From: Caballeronia humi
Lineage (GTDB): Bacteria; Pseudomonadota; Gammaproteobacteria; Burkholderiales; Burkholderiaceae
Direction of reading: 5' to 3'
Assembly (NCBI RefSeq): GCF_001544475.1
Contig: NZ_FCNW02000017.1
Span: 58,168-122,167 of the forward strand
Length of the DNA: 64,000 nt
A program made the position numbers and the translations under genes. Below are positions 20,761-29,905 of the stretch, one piece after another (position 1 is the stretch's first letter; each line of letters opens with the position of its first letter). Below the pieces are notes generated by a model that saw nothing but the letters and a program-made list of their open reading frames with translations, had not been told where the DNA came from and made no database searches.

Positions 20761-21033
20761 ATGAACAAGACGGAACTGATCGACCATATCGCGCAGGAGG
20801 CCGATATCACCAAGGTCGCTGCCGGACGCGCGCTCGACGCGATGATCGGCGGCGTACGCAGCACGCTCAAGAAGGGCGGTACAGTGACGCTCGTGGGCTT
20901 CGGAACGTTCGCGGTCGGCAAGCGCGTGGCGCGCACGGGACGCAATCCGCGCACCGGCGATGCGATCGAGATAGAGGCGGCCAAGGTGCCGAAATTTCGC
21001 CCTGGCAAAGCACTGAAGGATGCGCTAAACTAG
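20761..21033 (+). CDS. hupB: DNA-binding protein HU-beta
   Basis: 90-residue nucleoid protein. It begins [18 protein letters not shown] and carries the beta-arm [22 protein letters not shown] followed by [15 protein letters not shown], the standard HU sequence. The ATG at 20761 follows GGGGA. It has its own strong promoter and stands after lon, as in E. coli. Two tRNA genes follow on the same strand. Confidence 0.97.
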   Translation: MNKTELIDHIAQEADITKVAAGRALDAMIGGVRSTLKKGGTVTLVGFGTFAVGKRVARTGRNPRTGDAIEIEAAKVPKFRPGKALKDALN

Positions 21034-21098
21034 CGGACTCGCTGGATACGGGGCTCGCTTCGAGAGCAACGTCTATATCTGGCGATCGAGTCGGGAGC

Positions 21099-21174
21099 GG
21101 GTGCTTAGCTCAGTTGGTAGAGCGGCGCCCTTACAAGGCGTAGGTCGGGAGTTCGAGCCTCTCAGCACCCACCA
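21099..21174 (+). tRNA. tRNA-Val (anticodon UAC)
   Basis: A 76-nt cloverleaf: acceptor GGGTGCT pairs with AGCACCC, with an encoded ACCA end. The D-arm has AGCTCAGTTGGTAGAGC. The anticodon loop CTTACAA gives UAC, and the T-arm contains GTTCGAGCC. It lies between hupB and tRNA-Asp. Confidence 0.97.
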
Positions 21175-21209
21175 GTTCTCACTCGAAAGCAGCAAACGCA
21201 GCAACATCA

Positions 21210-21286
21210 GGAGTGGTAGTTCAGTCGGTTAGAATACCGGCCTGTCACGCCGGGGGTCGCGGGTTCGAGTCCCGTCCACTCCGCCA
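21210..21286 (+). tRNA. tRNA-Asp (anticodon GUC)
   Basis: A 77-nt cloverleaf: acceptor GGAGTGG pairs with CCACTCC, with an encoded GCCA end. The anticodon loop CTGTCAC gives GUC, and the T-arm contains GGTTCGAGTCC. It lies 35 bp after tRNA-Val, so they are probably processed from one precursor. Confidence 0.97.
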
Positions 21287-21296
21287 GCATCCACGA

Positions 21297-21326
21297 GAAA
21301 GGCGAACTCCGGTTCGCCTTTTTTAT
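21297..21326 (+). terminator. Terminator of the tRNA pair
   Basis: AAAGGCGAAC (21298-21307) pairs with GTTCGCCTTT across a 4-nt loop and continues into a T-run, 11 bp after tRNA-Asp. Confidence 0.85.
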
Positions 21327-21374
21327 TGCCCGCTGTTGTAATATCGGGCGTTTTGTCTTAAGGCATCGTTCCGC

Positions 21375-23300
21375 ATGCTCGATTTTTTCCGCAATCACCA
21401 ACGCCTGATGATGGCGCTCCTGATCCTCATCGTCGTACCGGGTCTGGGGATCGTCGGCGTTCAGGGGTTCAGCAGTTTCTTCGACGATAGCGCCTATGTC
21501 GCGAGCGTCAACGGTCACAAGATCTCGCGCGTCGAATACGACAACGCGCTGCGCCAGCAAGTCGATCGCGCGCGCCAGATGCTCGGCCCCCAGTTCGATC
21601 CGAAGATGTTCGAGACGCCCGCCATGCGCTCGGCGCTCATCGACAGCATCGTTCAGCAGCGCGTCCTCGCCGACGAAACCCAGCGCCTGCATCTCACCGC
21701 ATCCGATGAAGCCGTGCGCCGCGCGCTGCTTGCCGATCCGGTGATCTCGTCGCTGAGGAAGCCTGACGGCACGATCGACGTCGAGCGCTACAAGCAGTTG
21801 CTCGCGATGCAGGGCATGACGCCCGAACAGTACGACGAGCGCATCCGCTACGGGCTCGCCACCGAGCAGCTTCCGGGCAGCATCCAGGCGAGCGCATTCA
21901 CTTCGAAGGCACTCGCGCAGAGTCTTACGGAACTCGCCGAGCAGCGTCGCGACGTGCAGGGTCTCGCATTCCGCGCAGCGGATTACGCGTCGAAGGTCCA
22001 GCCCACCGACGCACAAATCAAGTCCTACTACGACGCGCATCGCAACGATTTCGCGACGCCCGAGACGGCGCAGATCCAGTACGTGCTGTTGTCGCCGGCG
22101 AATTTGTCGGCGTCGATCAAGCCCACCGACGCCGAGCTCAAGAAGTACTACGACGACAATATCGCCCGCTATCGCACGGAAGGCGAGGTGCGCGCGAGCC
22201 ACATCCTGATCAACGCGCCGAAAGACGCAAGCGACGCCGACAAGGCCAAGGCGAAAGCCAAGGCCGACGAGTTGCAGAAGCAAGTGAAAGCGCATCCCGA
22301 CCAGTTCGCGCAGATCGCGGAGAAGAACTCGGAAGACCCGGGCTCGGCGTCGAAGGGCGGCGATCTCGGCTACTTCGCGCGCGGCATGATCGCGGGCGGC
22401 AAGGCGTTCGACGACGCCGCGTTCAATCTCAAGAAGGGCGACGTGAGCGATGTCGTGCAGTCAGACTTCGGCTACCACATCATTCAGGCGACCGACGTGA
22501 AGCCGGCCGCGACGAAGTCGTTCGACGAAGTGAAGGACTCGCTCGCGAAGGACTACGTCGCACAGCAGGCCACGAAGAACTTCGCCGATGCCGCGCAGGG
22601 CTTCACCGATGCCGTCTACGAGAAGTCGAAGACCCTGCAGCCCGCCGCCGACAAGTACAAGCTCCAGATCCAGACGGCCACGGTCGGCCCGAAGGCAGAC
22701 CCGAAATTGCCGCCCGACAGTCCGCTGAACAACCCGAAGTTACTGTCGGCGGTGTTCGCTTCGGACTCGGTGAAGGATCACAACAACACGCAGGGCATCG
22801 ACATCGGCAACAACACGCTGATCGCCGCGCGCGTCACCGACTACAAGCCGGCTACCGTGCCCGCCCTCGATGTCGTGAAGGACGCCGTGCGTGCGAAAGT
22901 CGTCGCTGAAGAGGCGGCGGCGATCGCGAAGAAGGAAGGCGCCGCGAAGCTCGCCGAATTGCAGAAGTCGAACGCGACGGCGGGGCTTTCGTCGGCATCG
23001 ACGGTATCGCGCAACGACCCGCAGGGCTTGCCGCCCGCCGCGTTGAGCGCGATCTTCAAGGCGGACGCGTCGAAGCTGCCGGCGTATGTCGGCGTCGATC
23101 TAGGCAAGGACGGGTATGCGATCTATCGCGTGAACGGCATCGCGAAGGCGACGCCTGTCGCAGCCGATCGTCTCGCGGGCGCGCAGCAGCAGGTCGCGCA
23201 AGTCTACGCTCAGGCGGAGATGGAAGCGTACCTCGAAGCCTTGAAGGCGCGCTCGAAGGTGAAGCTCATGCAGGCACCTGCTACGGCCGACCAGCAGTAA
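21375..23300 (+). CDS. ppiD: Periplasmic folding chaperone / peptidyl-prolyl isomerase PpiD
   Basis: 641 residues. A single N-terminal membrane anchor (about 11-33) is followed by a SurA-N-like chaperone domain (about 35-190) and a parvulin domain (about 270-370) with VRASHILINAPKD, then FAQIAEKNSEDPGS, GGDLGYF and FGYHIIQ. PpiD is anchored at the SecYEG exit and assists folding of exported proteins. It lies downstream of hupB and the tRNAs, as in many proteobacteria. The ATG at 21375 precedes the anchor. A strong terminator follows. Confidence 0.95.
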   Translation: MLDFFRNHQRLMMALLILIVVPGLGIVGVQGFSSFFDDSAYVASVNGHKISRVEYDNALRQQVDRARQMLGPQFDPKMFETPAMRSALIDSIVQQRVLADETQRLHLTASDEAVRRALLADPVISSLRKPDGTIDVERYKQLLAMQGMTPEQYDERIRYGLATEQLPGSIQASAFTSKALAQSLTELAEQRRDVQGLAFRAADYASKVQPTDAQIKSYYDAHRNDFATPETAQIQYVLLSPANLSASIKPTDAELKKYYDDNIARYRTEGEVRASHILINAPKDASDADKAKAKAKADELQKQVKAHPDQFAQIAEKNSEDPGSASKGGDLGYFARGMIAGGKAFDDAAFNLKKGDVSDVVQSDFGYHIIQATDVKPAATKSFDEVKDSLAKDYVAQQATKNFADAAQGFTDAVYEKSKTLQPAADKYKLQIQTATVGPKADPKLPPDSPLNNPKLLSAVFASDSVKDHNNTQGIDIGNNTLIAARVTDYKPATVPALDVVKDAVRAKVVAEEAAAIAKKEGAAKLAELQKSNATAGLSSASTVSRNDPQGLPPAALSAIFKADASKLPAYVGVDLGKDGYAIYRVNGIAKATPVAADRLAGAQQQVAQVYAQAEMEAYLEALKARSKVKLMQAPATADQQ

Positions 23301-23316
23301 CGCTTCAAAGAAACAC

Positions 23317-23355
23317 AAAAAAGCCCCGCTCGTCGAAAGACAGCGGGGCTTTTTG
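23317..23355. terminator. Bidirectional terminator between ppiD and the lipoprotein gene
   Basis: AAAAAAGCCCCGCT (23317-23330) pairs with AGCGGGGCTTTTT (23342-23354). It has A- and T-runs on the two sides, and it lies between convergent genes. Confidence 0.88.
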
Positions 23356-23373
23356 ACAACTGGACCTAAGCGG

Positions 23374-23715
23374 TCACAGGCAAGTCTGGATATCGCCGGT
23401 GGTGTCGCTGCCGGCCGCGCCCGAGGCACGGAAGCCGACCCAAGACCCTGGACCCGACCAGTTCGGACGCACCACAGCGGCCGCGCCTGCCGGCGGCTGC
23501 TGACCCGGAACGTAGACATCGACGGCCTGGTCGTTCGCAAGCGTGTCCTGCGAGACCACTTGCTGCTGCGACTTGTCGGCCCATTTCTGCGAGATGCACT
23601 GTGCGACGACCTTCGGAGCCTTCTGGCTCGTGCCCACTTGCTGCACGCCAGCCGGCGGCTGGGCGGCACAAGCCGAGATCGCAACGGTCATGGCGAGAAG
23701 GGATAAATATTTCAC
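23374..23715 (-). CDS. Small putative lipoprotein of unknown function
   Basis: 113 residues from a GTG at 23715, which has a strong GGAGG six bases upstream. The signal peptide ends in AISAC, so C16 would be the lipidated residue. The mature part has two further cysteines (AQCISQKWADKSQQQ and the C-terminal DIQTCL), possibly forming a disulfide, and a Pro/Ala-rich centre (VPGQQPPAGAAAV). No family is recognised. It is convergent with ppiD, with a shared terminator. Confidence 0.72.
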   Translation of the reverse strand: MKYLSLLAMTVAISACAAQPPAGVQQVGTSQKAPKVVAQCISQKWADKSQQQVVSQDTLANDQAVDVYVPGQQPPAGAAAVVRPNWSGPGSWVGFRASGAAGSDTTGDIQTCL

Positions 23716-23849
23716 GTTACCTCCGTGTTGAGGCGCTCACTGCGGAGCCGGGTTTTAAGAGTGACGCGAAAGTCTCAGATAACTGAATCGTGGCCTTGTT
23801 CCGCGTTATGTCTGAAGTCCGCTTGGCAGTGCCGCCTCGACATCAATCG

Positions 23850-24533
23850 TTATTTGGAAGCGGCCGCGCCAAGCAGCGGTTTCAAGCTTGGCCAGACGTT
23901 TTCCAATAGCAAAGGCTGGGCCTGAGCCGTCGGATGAATCTGATCGGCCTGGAACATCGTCGGCTGGTCGGCAATGCCTGCAAGCAGGAACGGAACGAGC
24001 GGCACCTTTTTCTCCTTCGACAACTGCTCGTACACGCCGTGGAACTTTTGCGAATAGTCAGGGCCGTAATTGGGCGGAACGTACATTCCGACGAGTAGAA
24101 CTTTCGCATTCGCCGCCTGCGATGCCTCGACGATCGTGCGCAGATTCGCTTCCGTCGTCGCGAGGGGAACGCCGCGCAGCGCATCGTTGCCGCCGAGCTC
24201 CACGACGACGACCGCCGGCTTCAGCCGGTTCAGCACTGCTGGCAAACGCGCGCGTCCGCCGCTCGTGGTGTCGCCGCTGATGCTCGAATTGGCGACGCTA
24301 TAATCGAGACGCTCTTTTTCGAGACGGTCGCGCAGGAGCTTGACCCAGCCCGTATCGCGCGGCAGACCGTATTCCGCCGAGAGGCTGTCGCCAAGCACGA
24401 CAATCGTCGGCTTCGCCTTCGCGGGCGCAGCTTCCGCCGCGTGCGCCGATGAAGCAACCGCCATCGACGAGAACGCCGCGGCCGTCACGAACGCGGCCAC
24501 GCGTGCGTCCCAGTTCACCTTGAAGTTTTCCAT
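23850..24533 (-). CDS. GDSL-type arylesterase / lysophospholipase (TesA-like)
   Basis: 227 residues from the ATG at 24533. A signal peptide of about 32 residues ends SSAHAAEA, so the enzyme is periplasmic. SGNH blocks are clear: block I VVLGDSLSAEYGL with the nucleophile Ser, block II SSISGDTTSGG, block III VVELGGNDALRG and block V DQIHPTAQAQ with catalytic Asp and His. TesA-type enzymes hydrolyse thioesters, aryl esters and lysophospholipids. The start codon overlaps that of the divergent ABC ATPase gene. An upstream ATG (24557) would lengthen the signal region and would also overlap. Confidence 0.9.
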   Translation of the reverse strand: MENFKVNWDARVAAFVTAAAFSSMAVASSAHAAEAAPAKAKPTIVVLGDSLSAEYGLPRDTGWVKLLRDRLEKERLDYSVANSSISGDTTSGGRARLPAVLNRLKPAVVVVELGGNDALRGVPLATTEANLRTIVEASQAANAKVLLVGMYVPPNYGPDYSQKFHGVYEQLSKEKKVPLVPFLLAGIADQPTMFQADQIHPTAQAQPLLLENVWPSLKPLLGAAASK

Positions 24534-25233
24534 GCAAAACAATATCGAACCAGTCATCGAAGTACGGGGATTGAGCAAGCGGGTTAAGGACGCAACGGGT
24601 GAACTGACGATCCTAGATCAGATCGACCTTTCGATCGCGAAGGGCAGCAGTGTGGCGATCGTTGGCGCATCGGGATCGGGCAAGTCGACGCTGCTCGGCT
24701 TGCTTGCCGGATTGGACAGCGCGAGCGAGGGCTCGGTTCGTCTGCTCGGCAAGGAACTCGGCAGCTTGAGCGAAGACGAACGCGCGGCGTTGCGCAGCGG
24801 CGCGGTCGGCTTCGTGTTCCAGTCGTTCCAGTTGATGCCGCATCTCACGGCGCTCGAAAACGTGATGCTGCCGCTCGAATTGCGCGCCGAAATACCGCAC
24901 CGGGAGATCGCGTCGCGGGCGCGGGCGCTGCTCGATCAGGTCGGGCTCGCGCAACGCACGGGGCATTATCCGAAGCTCTTGTCGGGCGGTGAGCAGCAGC
25001 GCGTGGCGCTCGCGCGCGCGTTCGTCACGCATCCGGCCGTGCTCTTCGCCGACGAACCGACCGGTAGTCTCGATGCCGCCACCGGCTACGCGATCATCGA
25101 TTTGATGTTCGAGATGAACCGCCGCAACGGCGCGACGCTCGTGCTGGTCACCCATGACACGGAACTGGCGGAGCGCTGCGATGCGACGGTGACGATAGAA
25201 GCGGGGCGGCTGGTAAACGGGCTGGGCGTTTAG
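24532..25233 (+). CDS. ABC transporter ATP-binding protein (YbbA/LolD-like)
   Basis: 233 residues. Walker A is GASGSGKST, the signature is [15 protein letters not shown] and Walker B is [12 protein letters not shown]; the switch His is in VTHDTEL. The MacB/LolD subfamily is indicated by [18 protein letters not shown] and [18 protein letters not shown]. In E. coli the tesA-ybbA pair is divergent in the same way, followed by the permease ybbP. Here no permease follows; pgi lies convergent 16 bp away. The start ATG at 24532 overlaps the esterase start on the other strand, and no Shine-Dalgarno is visible. Confidence 0.92.
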   Translation: MQNNIEPVIEVRGLSKRVKDATGELTILDQIDLSIAKGSSVAIVGASGSGKSTLLGLLAGLDSASEGSVRLLGKELGSLSEDERAALRSGAVGFVFQSFQLMPHLTALENVMLPLELRAEIPHREIASRARALLDQVGLAQRTGHYPKLLSGGEQQRVALARAFVTHPAVLFADEPTGSLDAATGYAIIDLMFEMNRRNGATLVLVTHDTELAERCDATVTIEAGRLVNGLGV

Positions 25234-25242
25234 ACCCAGCCC
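25219..25242. terminator. Hairpin overlapping the stop codon of the ABC ATPase gene
   Basis: GGGCTGGG (25219-25226) pairs perfectly with CCCAGCCC (25235-25242), and the TAG stop lies in the loop. It is placed between convergent genes (ABC ATPase and pgi), but there is no T-run. Confidence 0.5.
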
Positions 25243-25249
25243 ACACCGT

Positions 25250-26872
25250 TTAACGCTTCAAGGCGTTCCTCGCCCGAGCGATCAGCATCGACGTAGACGA
25301 ATCGTGCTTCGCCGGATCGGCGCTCGGCGCGGTGATATCGGCTTCGACGACCTTGCCAAGGATCTTCCCCAGTTCGACGCCCCATTGGTCGAACGGATTG
25401 ATGTCCCACACGGAAGCCTGCACGAGCACCTTGTGCTCATACAGCGCGATCAGCGCTCCGAGCGTTTGCGGCGTGAGCGCGTCGAGCAGGATCGTCGTGG
25501 TCGGCCGGTTGCCGGGGAAGCTCAGATGCGTCGCGAGTTCCTCCTTGCCCGGGCCCGCCACCTTCTTCGCTTCCTCAAGCGTGCGTCCCAGCATCAACGC
25601 TTCGCTCTGCGCGAAACAGTTCGCGAGCAGCTTCGCGTGGTGATCGGGCAGCGGATGCTCCGGCGTGAGTACGGCGATGAAGTCGATCGGGATGATGGTC
25701 GGCCCCTGATGCAGCATCTGGAAGAATGCGTGCTGGCCGTTCGTGCCCGGCTCGCCCCAGATGACGGCCGCCGTCGGGTAATCGACGAACGTGCCGTCGA
25801 GCCGCGCCGACTTTCCGTTGCTTTCCATCTCCAGTTGTTGCAAATACGCGGACAGAAAGTGCAGCGCCTCCGAATACGGTGCGACCAGTTCGCACTGGGA
25901 GCCGAAGAAATTGCGATACCAGATGCCAAGCATGCCGAGCAGCACTGGCAGGTTCTTGTCGAGCGGCGCGGCGCGGAAATGCTGGTCCATCTTGTTCGCG
26001 CCTTCGAGCAGGCCGTCGAAGTTCTTCGGCCCCACCGACAGCATGATCGACAGCCCCACCGCCGACCACAGCGAATAGCGCCCGCCGACCCAGTCCCACA
26101 TCTCGAAAACATTCTCTTTCGCGATGCCGAACTTGACCACTTCCTCCGGATTCGCCGACACCCCGACGAAATGCTTCGAGAGCGCGTCTTCCGGGCAGCC
26201 TTGCTTCGTAAACCAGTCGCGCATGGAGCGCGCGTTGGTCATCGTTTCGAGCGTGGTGAACGTTTTCGACACGATGATCGCGAGCGTCTCTTCCGCGTCG
26301 ATGGTTTGCAGCACGTTGTAGAGATCGGCGCCATCGACGTTGGAGACGAAGTGCGTATCCAGTTCCGGCGACGCCAGATGATGCAGCGCGTGCACGACCA
26401 TCTTCGGCCCGAGATCCGACCCGCCGATGCCGATGTTCACCACGTGCCGGATGCGCTTGCCGGTGTAGCCCGTCCACGAGCCGTCGCGGACCTTGTCGGC
26501 GAACGCGGCCATCTTCGCTTTCTCGGCGCGGACTTGCTGCTGGAACGGGGCGTCGTCGGCGGTGGCGCGCAGTGCCGTGTGCAGCGCCGCGCGATGCTCG
26601 GTCATGTTGACGATGCCGCCCGCGAACATCGCGTCGCGGCGCTCGGCGACCTTCGCCTGCTGCGCGAGTTCGACGAGCAGCTTGAGCGTGGCATCGGTGA
26701 TGCGGTTTTTCGAGAAGTCGATCGCGATGCCGCCGCCGTCGTAGGTGAAGCGCTCGGCGCGCGTCGGCGAGGTGTCGTTTTGCGGCGCGAACCAGTCGCG
26801 CAGGCGCTCGCCGGAGATGTCGTCATAGTGCGACTGGAGCGCCGGCCAGGCAGGTAGCGAATTCAGCGTCAT
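25250..26872 (-). CDS. pgi: Glucose-6-phosphate isomerase
   Basis: 540 residues. It interconverts glucose 6-phosphate and fructose 6-phosphate. PGI signatures are visible: [41 protein letters not shown] and the second signature near the C-terminus with [21 protein letters not shown] and [13 protein letters not shown] contribute active-site residues. Length is normal. In organisms of this group it mainly serves gluconeogenesis and sugar-polymer supply. A perfect palindrome overlaps its probable promoter. Confidence 0.97.
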   Translation of the reverse strand: MTLNSLPAWPALQSHYDDISGERLRDWFAPQNDTSPTRAERFTYDGGGIAIDFSKNRITDATLKLLVELAQQAKVAERRDAMFAGGIVNMTEHRAALHTALRATADDAPFQQQVRAEKAKMAAFADKVRDGSWTGYTGKRIRHVVNIGIGGSDLGPKMVVHALHHLASPELDTHFVSNVDGADLYNVLQTIDAEETLAIIVSKTFTTLETMTNARSMRDWFTKQGCPEDALSKHFVGVSANPEEVVKFGIAKENVFEMWDWVGGRYSLWSAVGLSIMLSVGPKNFDGLLEGANKMDQHFRAAPLDKNLPVLLGMLGIWYRNFFGSQCELVAPYSEALHFLSAYLQQLEMESNGKSARLDGTFVDYPTAAVIWGEPGTNGQHAFFQMLHQGPTIIPIDFIAVLTPEHPLPDHHAKLLANCFAQSEALMLGRTLEEAKKVAGPGKEELATHLSFPGNRPTTTILLDALTPQTLGALIALYEHKVLVQASVWDINPFDQWGVELGKILGKVVEADITAPSADPAKHDSSTSMLIARARNALKR

Positions 26873-26960
26873 AGCGGTCCGATGCCTTTTGTGAGTGGCT
26901 TAAGGGAACGTTCCGTGCGAATGCCGGCAAGCCGCGCGACAGTTGCACGAACCATTGCAG

Positions 26961-27001
26961 AGTATAGCTACGATGCATGAACGAATGCTTGCATGCATCG
27001 T
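26961..27001 (-). promoter_or_regulatory. pgi promoter -10 with overlapping perfect palindrome
   Basis: On the minus strand, TATACT lies at 26966-26961. Just upstream, ACGATGCATG (26970-26979) is repeated inverted at 26992-27001 with a 12-bp spacer, covering the spacer and -35 region of the promoter. There is no T-run, so it looks more like an operator than a terminator for the upstream nnr gene. Confidence 0.5.
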
Positions 27002-27005
27002 CTGG

Positions 27006-28586
27006 TCAGTTTCGGCTGGGATAGAAGCGCCGGTTGAGCAGGCTGCGTACCTTCGGCGCGAGCTCGCCCGCCGTCAGCCCGGCTGGGCCTTCGCCTTCGG
27101 CGGTGAGTGCCTGTGCGGCCAGGCCGTGGAAGTAGACGCCCGCGAGCGCCGCTTCGTAAGGTGGCAGACGCTGCGCGAGCAATGCGCCGATCAGGCCGCC
27201 GAGGACGTCACCGGTGCCGCCCGTGGCGAGCGCGGCGTTGCCGGTCGGATTGATCGCGACGCGGCCGTCCGTCGATGCGATCACGGTCCCCGAGCCTTTC
27301 AGCACGATCACGCTCTCGAAGCGCGCCGCAAGCTGCCGCGCAGCCGCGATCCGATCGCGCTGCACCTCCTTCACGTCGATGCCGAGCAGCCGCGCCGCTT
27401 CCAGCGGGTGCGGCGTCAAAACGCACGGGTCGCCCTTCGCGCCGCGCGCAGCGACGGCATCCGCGAGCGACGCATCGCGCGAGACGAGGTTGAGCGCATC
27501 GGCGTCGAGTAGCTTGGGGACATCGAGCGCGAGCACGTCCGACAGCACGCCCTTCGCGCGATCGCTCGACCCCATGCCGCAGCCGACCGCCAGCGCGTCC
27601 ATCTTGTCGAGCGCGAAGCCGTCGACGTGATGCAGCATGAGTTCAGGATGCGGCGGATCGTAAGGCGGCGCGCCCTCGCCGATAAACGCCACGTTGACCT
27701 TGCCCGCGCCGCCGTAGAGCGCCATGCGCGCGGCGAGCACGGGCGCGCCGCACATGCCAGTGTCGCCGCCGATCACGGCGAGCGTGCCGAACGTGCCCTT
27801 GTTGGCCGCGTAGTCGCGCGACGGCATGTGCGCGGCGAAAAGCGACGGCGCGTTCAATACGATCGATGGCGCAGCCGGCGGCTCGACTCCAAGCGTCGCG
27901 ACGAACAACTCGCCGGTGAGGTCGCGTCCGTGCGCGGTGTAGTGCCCCGGCTTCGCGCCGATGAAGGTGATCGTGTGGGTCGCGCGCACGGCCGCGCCGC
28001 CGTTGACTGCTTCGCCCGTGTCGCTGTTCAGGCCGCTCGCGACGTCGAGCGCGAGGACGCCGCCGGCATCGCGGGAATGCTGCGTGATGCGTTTGGCGAG
28101 ATCGGCGAAAACGCCTTCCAGCGGACGCGTCAGGCCGATGCCGAACAATCCGTCGACGACCCAGCTAAAGCCTTCCAGCGATTCAGGCGCCTTCGCCGAA
28201 ATCGGGACTCCGGCCGCGCGGGCGGTGTCGAGGGCCCAGCGGGCGTCGTCAGGCTTGACCTCGACGGGCATGCAGACTTCGACCGCCACCCCCGCTTTCT
28301 GCAACTCGGCCGCGAGCACGAGCGCATCGCCGCCGTTGTTGCCGGGACCGGCGGCGATCCACACGGGCAGCGCCTGCCGCTCGGGCGAATGGTGGTCGGA
28401 TTCGAGAAGAAACTGCGCGGCGGCCGCTCCCGCGCGCGCCATCAGCGTGTGCGCGGGCAGGGCGCGCGCGGCGCTCGCTTCGAGCGCGCGCAGCTCGTCG
28501 AGGGTGAGGAGCGCGAGCGCGTCGTCTTTTGGCGTGAAATAGGGAGAACGTGACGAGGTCATGGGCGGCGGCGTGGTGAGCGGCAT
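27006..28586 (-). CDS. nnr: Bifunctional NAD(P)H-hydrate epimerase / ADP-dependent dehydratase
   Basis: 526 residues repairing damaged NAD(P)H hydrates. The N-terminal epimerase half (NnrE, about 25-245) contains WIAAGPGNNGGDALVLA. The C-terminal kinase-fold dehydratase (NnrD, about 255-520) contains AVIGGDTGMCGAPVLAAR, LTPHPLEAARLLG and the ATP/ADP site NAALATGGTGDVLGGLIGALLAQ. Both active sites look complete. The start is uncertain: ATG at 28586 or at 28562 (MTSSRSPYF), neither with a clear ribosome binding site. It follows the flavoprotein gene by 38 bp on the same strand. Confidence 0.93.
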   Translation of the reverse strand: MPLTTPPPMTSSRSPYFTPKDDALALLTLDELRALEASAARALPAHTLMARAGAAAAQFLLESDHHSPERQALPVWIAAGPGNNGGDALVLAAELQKAGVAVEVCMPVEVKPDDARWALDTARAAGVPISAKAPESLEGFSWVVDGLFGIGLTRPLEGVFADLAKRITQHSRDAGGVLALDVASGLNSDTGEAVNGGAAVRATHTITFIGAKPGHYTAHGRDLTGELFVATLGVEPPAAPSIVLNAPSLFAAHMPSRDYAANKGTFGTLAVIGGDTGMCGAPVLAARMALYGGAGKVNVAFIGEGAPPYDPPHPELMLHHVDGFALDKMDALAVGCGMGSSDRAKGVLSDVLALDVPKLLDADALNLVSRDASLADAVAARGAKGDPCVLTPHPLEAARLLGIDVKEVQRDRIAAARQLAARFESVIVLKGSGTVIASTDGRVAINPTGNAALATGGTGDVLGGLIGALLAQRLPPYEAALAGVYFHGLAAQALTAEGEGPAGLTAGELAPKVRSLLNRRFYPSRN

Positions 28587-28624
28587 TGCGCCGTCACATC
28601 GCTGCCGTCATCGGGACCGGACCG

Positions 28625-29905
28625 TCAGAACCGGTCGATGCGCAAGGCCGCGAGGGTATCGGCGGGAATGTCGGGGGTGAGTCCGGAAACGAGATCCGCG
28701 ACCACTTTAGCAGACCCGCACGCGAGGCCCCAGCCGGCCGGACCGTGCGCCGCGTTGACGAAAAGCCGCGCGTGGCTCGTCGCGCCGACGACCGGCAGGC
28801 CATCCGGCGACAAGAGGCGCAAGCCTTCCCAGGCGCGTGCCGCCGACACCTTCGCCGCGCCCGGAACCCAGTCGTGCGTGCCTTGCCCGAGGAGCGCGAG
28901 CACGCGGTTGGCGAGCCCGGTGCCGAGCGGCTTGGCGGTCTTCGCCTCGCTTTGCAGCACGGCGGCGCCGCCCACGCGCAGGCGCTGATTCACGCGCGTC
29001 ATCGCGATGCGCTTGATGGAATCGACGATCGTGATGTGTGGTGCATGCTCCTCGTAGGCGATGGGCGCGGTCAGGCTGTGCAGGCGCAGCGGATGCAGCG
29101 GCAGTTTGCCGTTCACGCGCGCGATCAGCCCCGGCGTGCCGATGCCCGCCGCGACGACGATCGCGTCCGCCGCGATCAACTCGGCTTGATGCGTGCCATG
29201 CAGCGGCATAAGCTCGACCGCCGCCCGGCTGTCCTCCAGACGGATCGATGTGACTTCGCGGCCGAGCCGGAACTGCACGCCGCGTTCTTCGAGGATTTGC
29301 TTGAGCAGCTTGGTGAACAGCGGGCAATTGGCGGTGCGTTCGGCATCGAGCAGCACGCCGCCTGCGAACGGTGGATCTTCCGGCACGGACGGCTCGGCGG
29401 CGGTGCATTCGGCGGGCGTCAGCACGCGATGCGGCACGTCGAAGCGCTTCAGCAACTCGATCGCCGGCGCGGCCTGTTCGAATTCGCGCGGGCGGCGAAA
29501 GACGTGCAACACGCCCGTGCGCTGCTCGCAATCGAGCGCGAACGCCGCCTCGATCTCGCCGATCACCCGGCGCGACAATTCCACGAGCGGCTTCAGGCGC
29601 GCGTACTGGGCGGTAAACGCTTCCGGATCACGCAAAAGCGCGAGTTTTTTGACGAAATCGCGCGTCGCGGTATCGAAACCGGGCTTGAACACGATGCCGG
29701 TCTTGTTCGCGCTGCGCGTGCCCATGAAGGTCGGGCCGAACCAGACGTCGAGCGGAGAGGGCAGCATCGGGCCGCCGTGCCCGTAGGTTGCGCCTTGCGC
29801 GACGGTCGCGTGGCGCTCGATCACGCACACGCGATGTCCAGCCGCAAGCAACTGATACGCGGTGGCGATGCCGCCAATTCCGCCGCCGATGACGATTACA
29901 TCCAT
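28625..29905 (-). CDS. FAD-dependent D-amino-acid dehydrogenase-like oxidoreductase (DadA family)
   Basis: 426 residues from the ATG at 29905, which gives MDVIVIGGGIGGIATAYQLLAAGHRVCVIER, the Rossmann dinucleotide motif, at the very N-terminus. GATYGHGGPMLPS and the C-terminal GHGP-type sequence (NAAHGPAGWGLACGSAKVVADLVSG) match the DadA/glycine-oxidase branch of DAO-family flavoproteins. The substrate is probably a D-amino acid, which cannot be fixed from sequence. The reading frame stays open far upstream, but that part has no homology. Probably cotranscribed with nnr. Confidence 0.88.
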   Translation of the reverse strand: MDVIVIGGGIGGIATAYQLLAAGHRVCVIERHATVAQGATYGHGGPMLPSPLDVWFGPTFMGTRSANKTGIVFKPGFDTATRDFVKKLALLRDPEAFTAQYARLKPLVELSRRVIGEIEAAFALDCEQRTGVLHVFRRPREFEQAAPAIELLKRFDVPHRVLTPAECTAAEPSVPEDPPFAGGVLLDAERTANCPLFTKLLKQILEERGVQFRLGREVTSIRLEDSRAAVELMPLHGTHQAELIAADAIVVAAGIGTPGLIARVNGKLPLHPLRLHSLTAPIAYEEHAPHITIVDSIKRIAMTRVNQRLRVGGAAVLQSEAKTAKPLGTGLANRVLALLGQGTHDWVPGAAKVSAARAWEGLRLLSPDGLPVVGATSHARLFVNAAHGPAGWGLACGSAKVVADLVSGLTPDIPADTLAALRIDRF

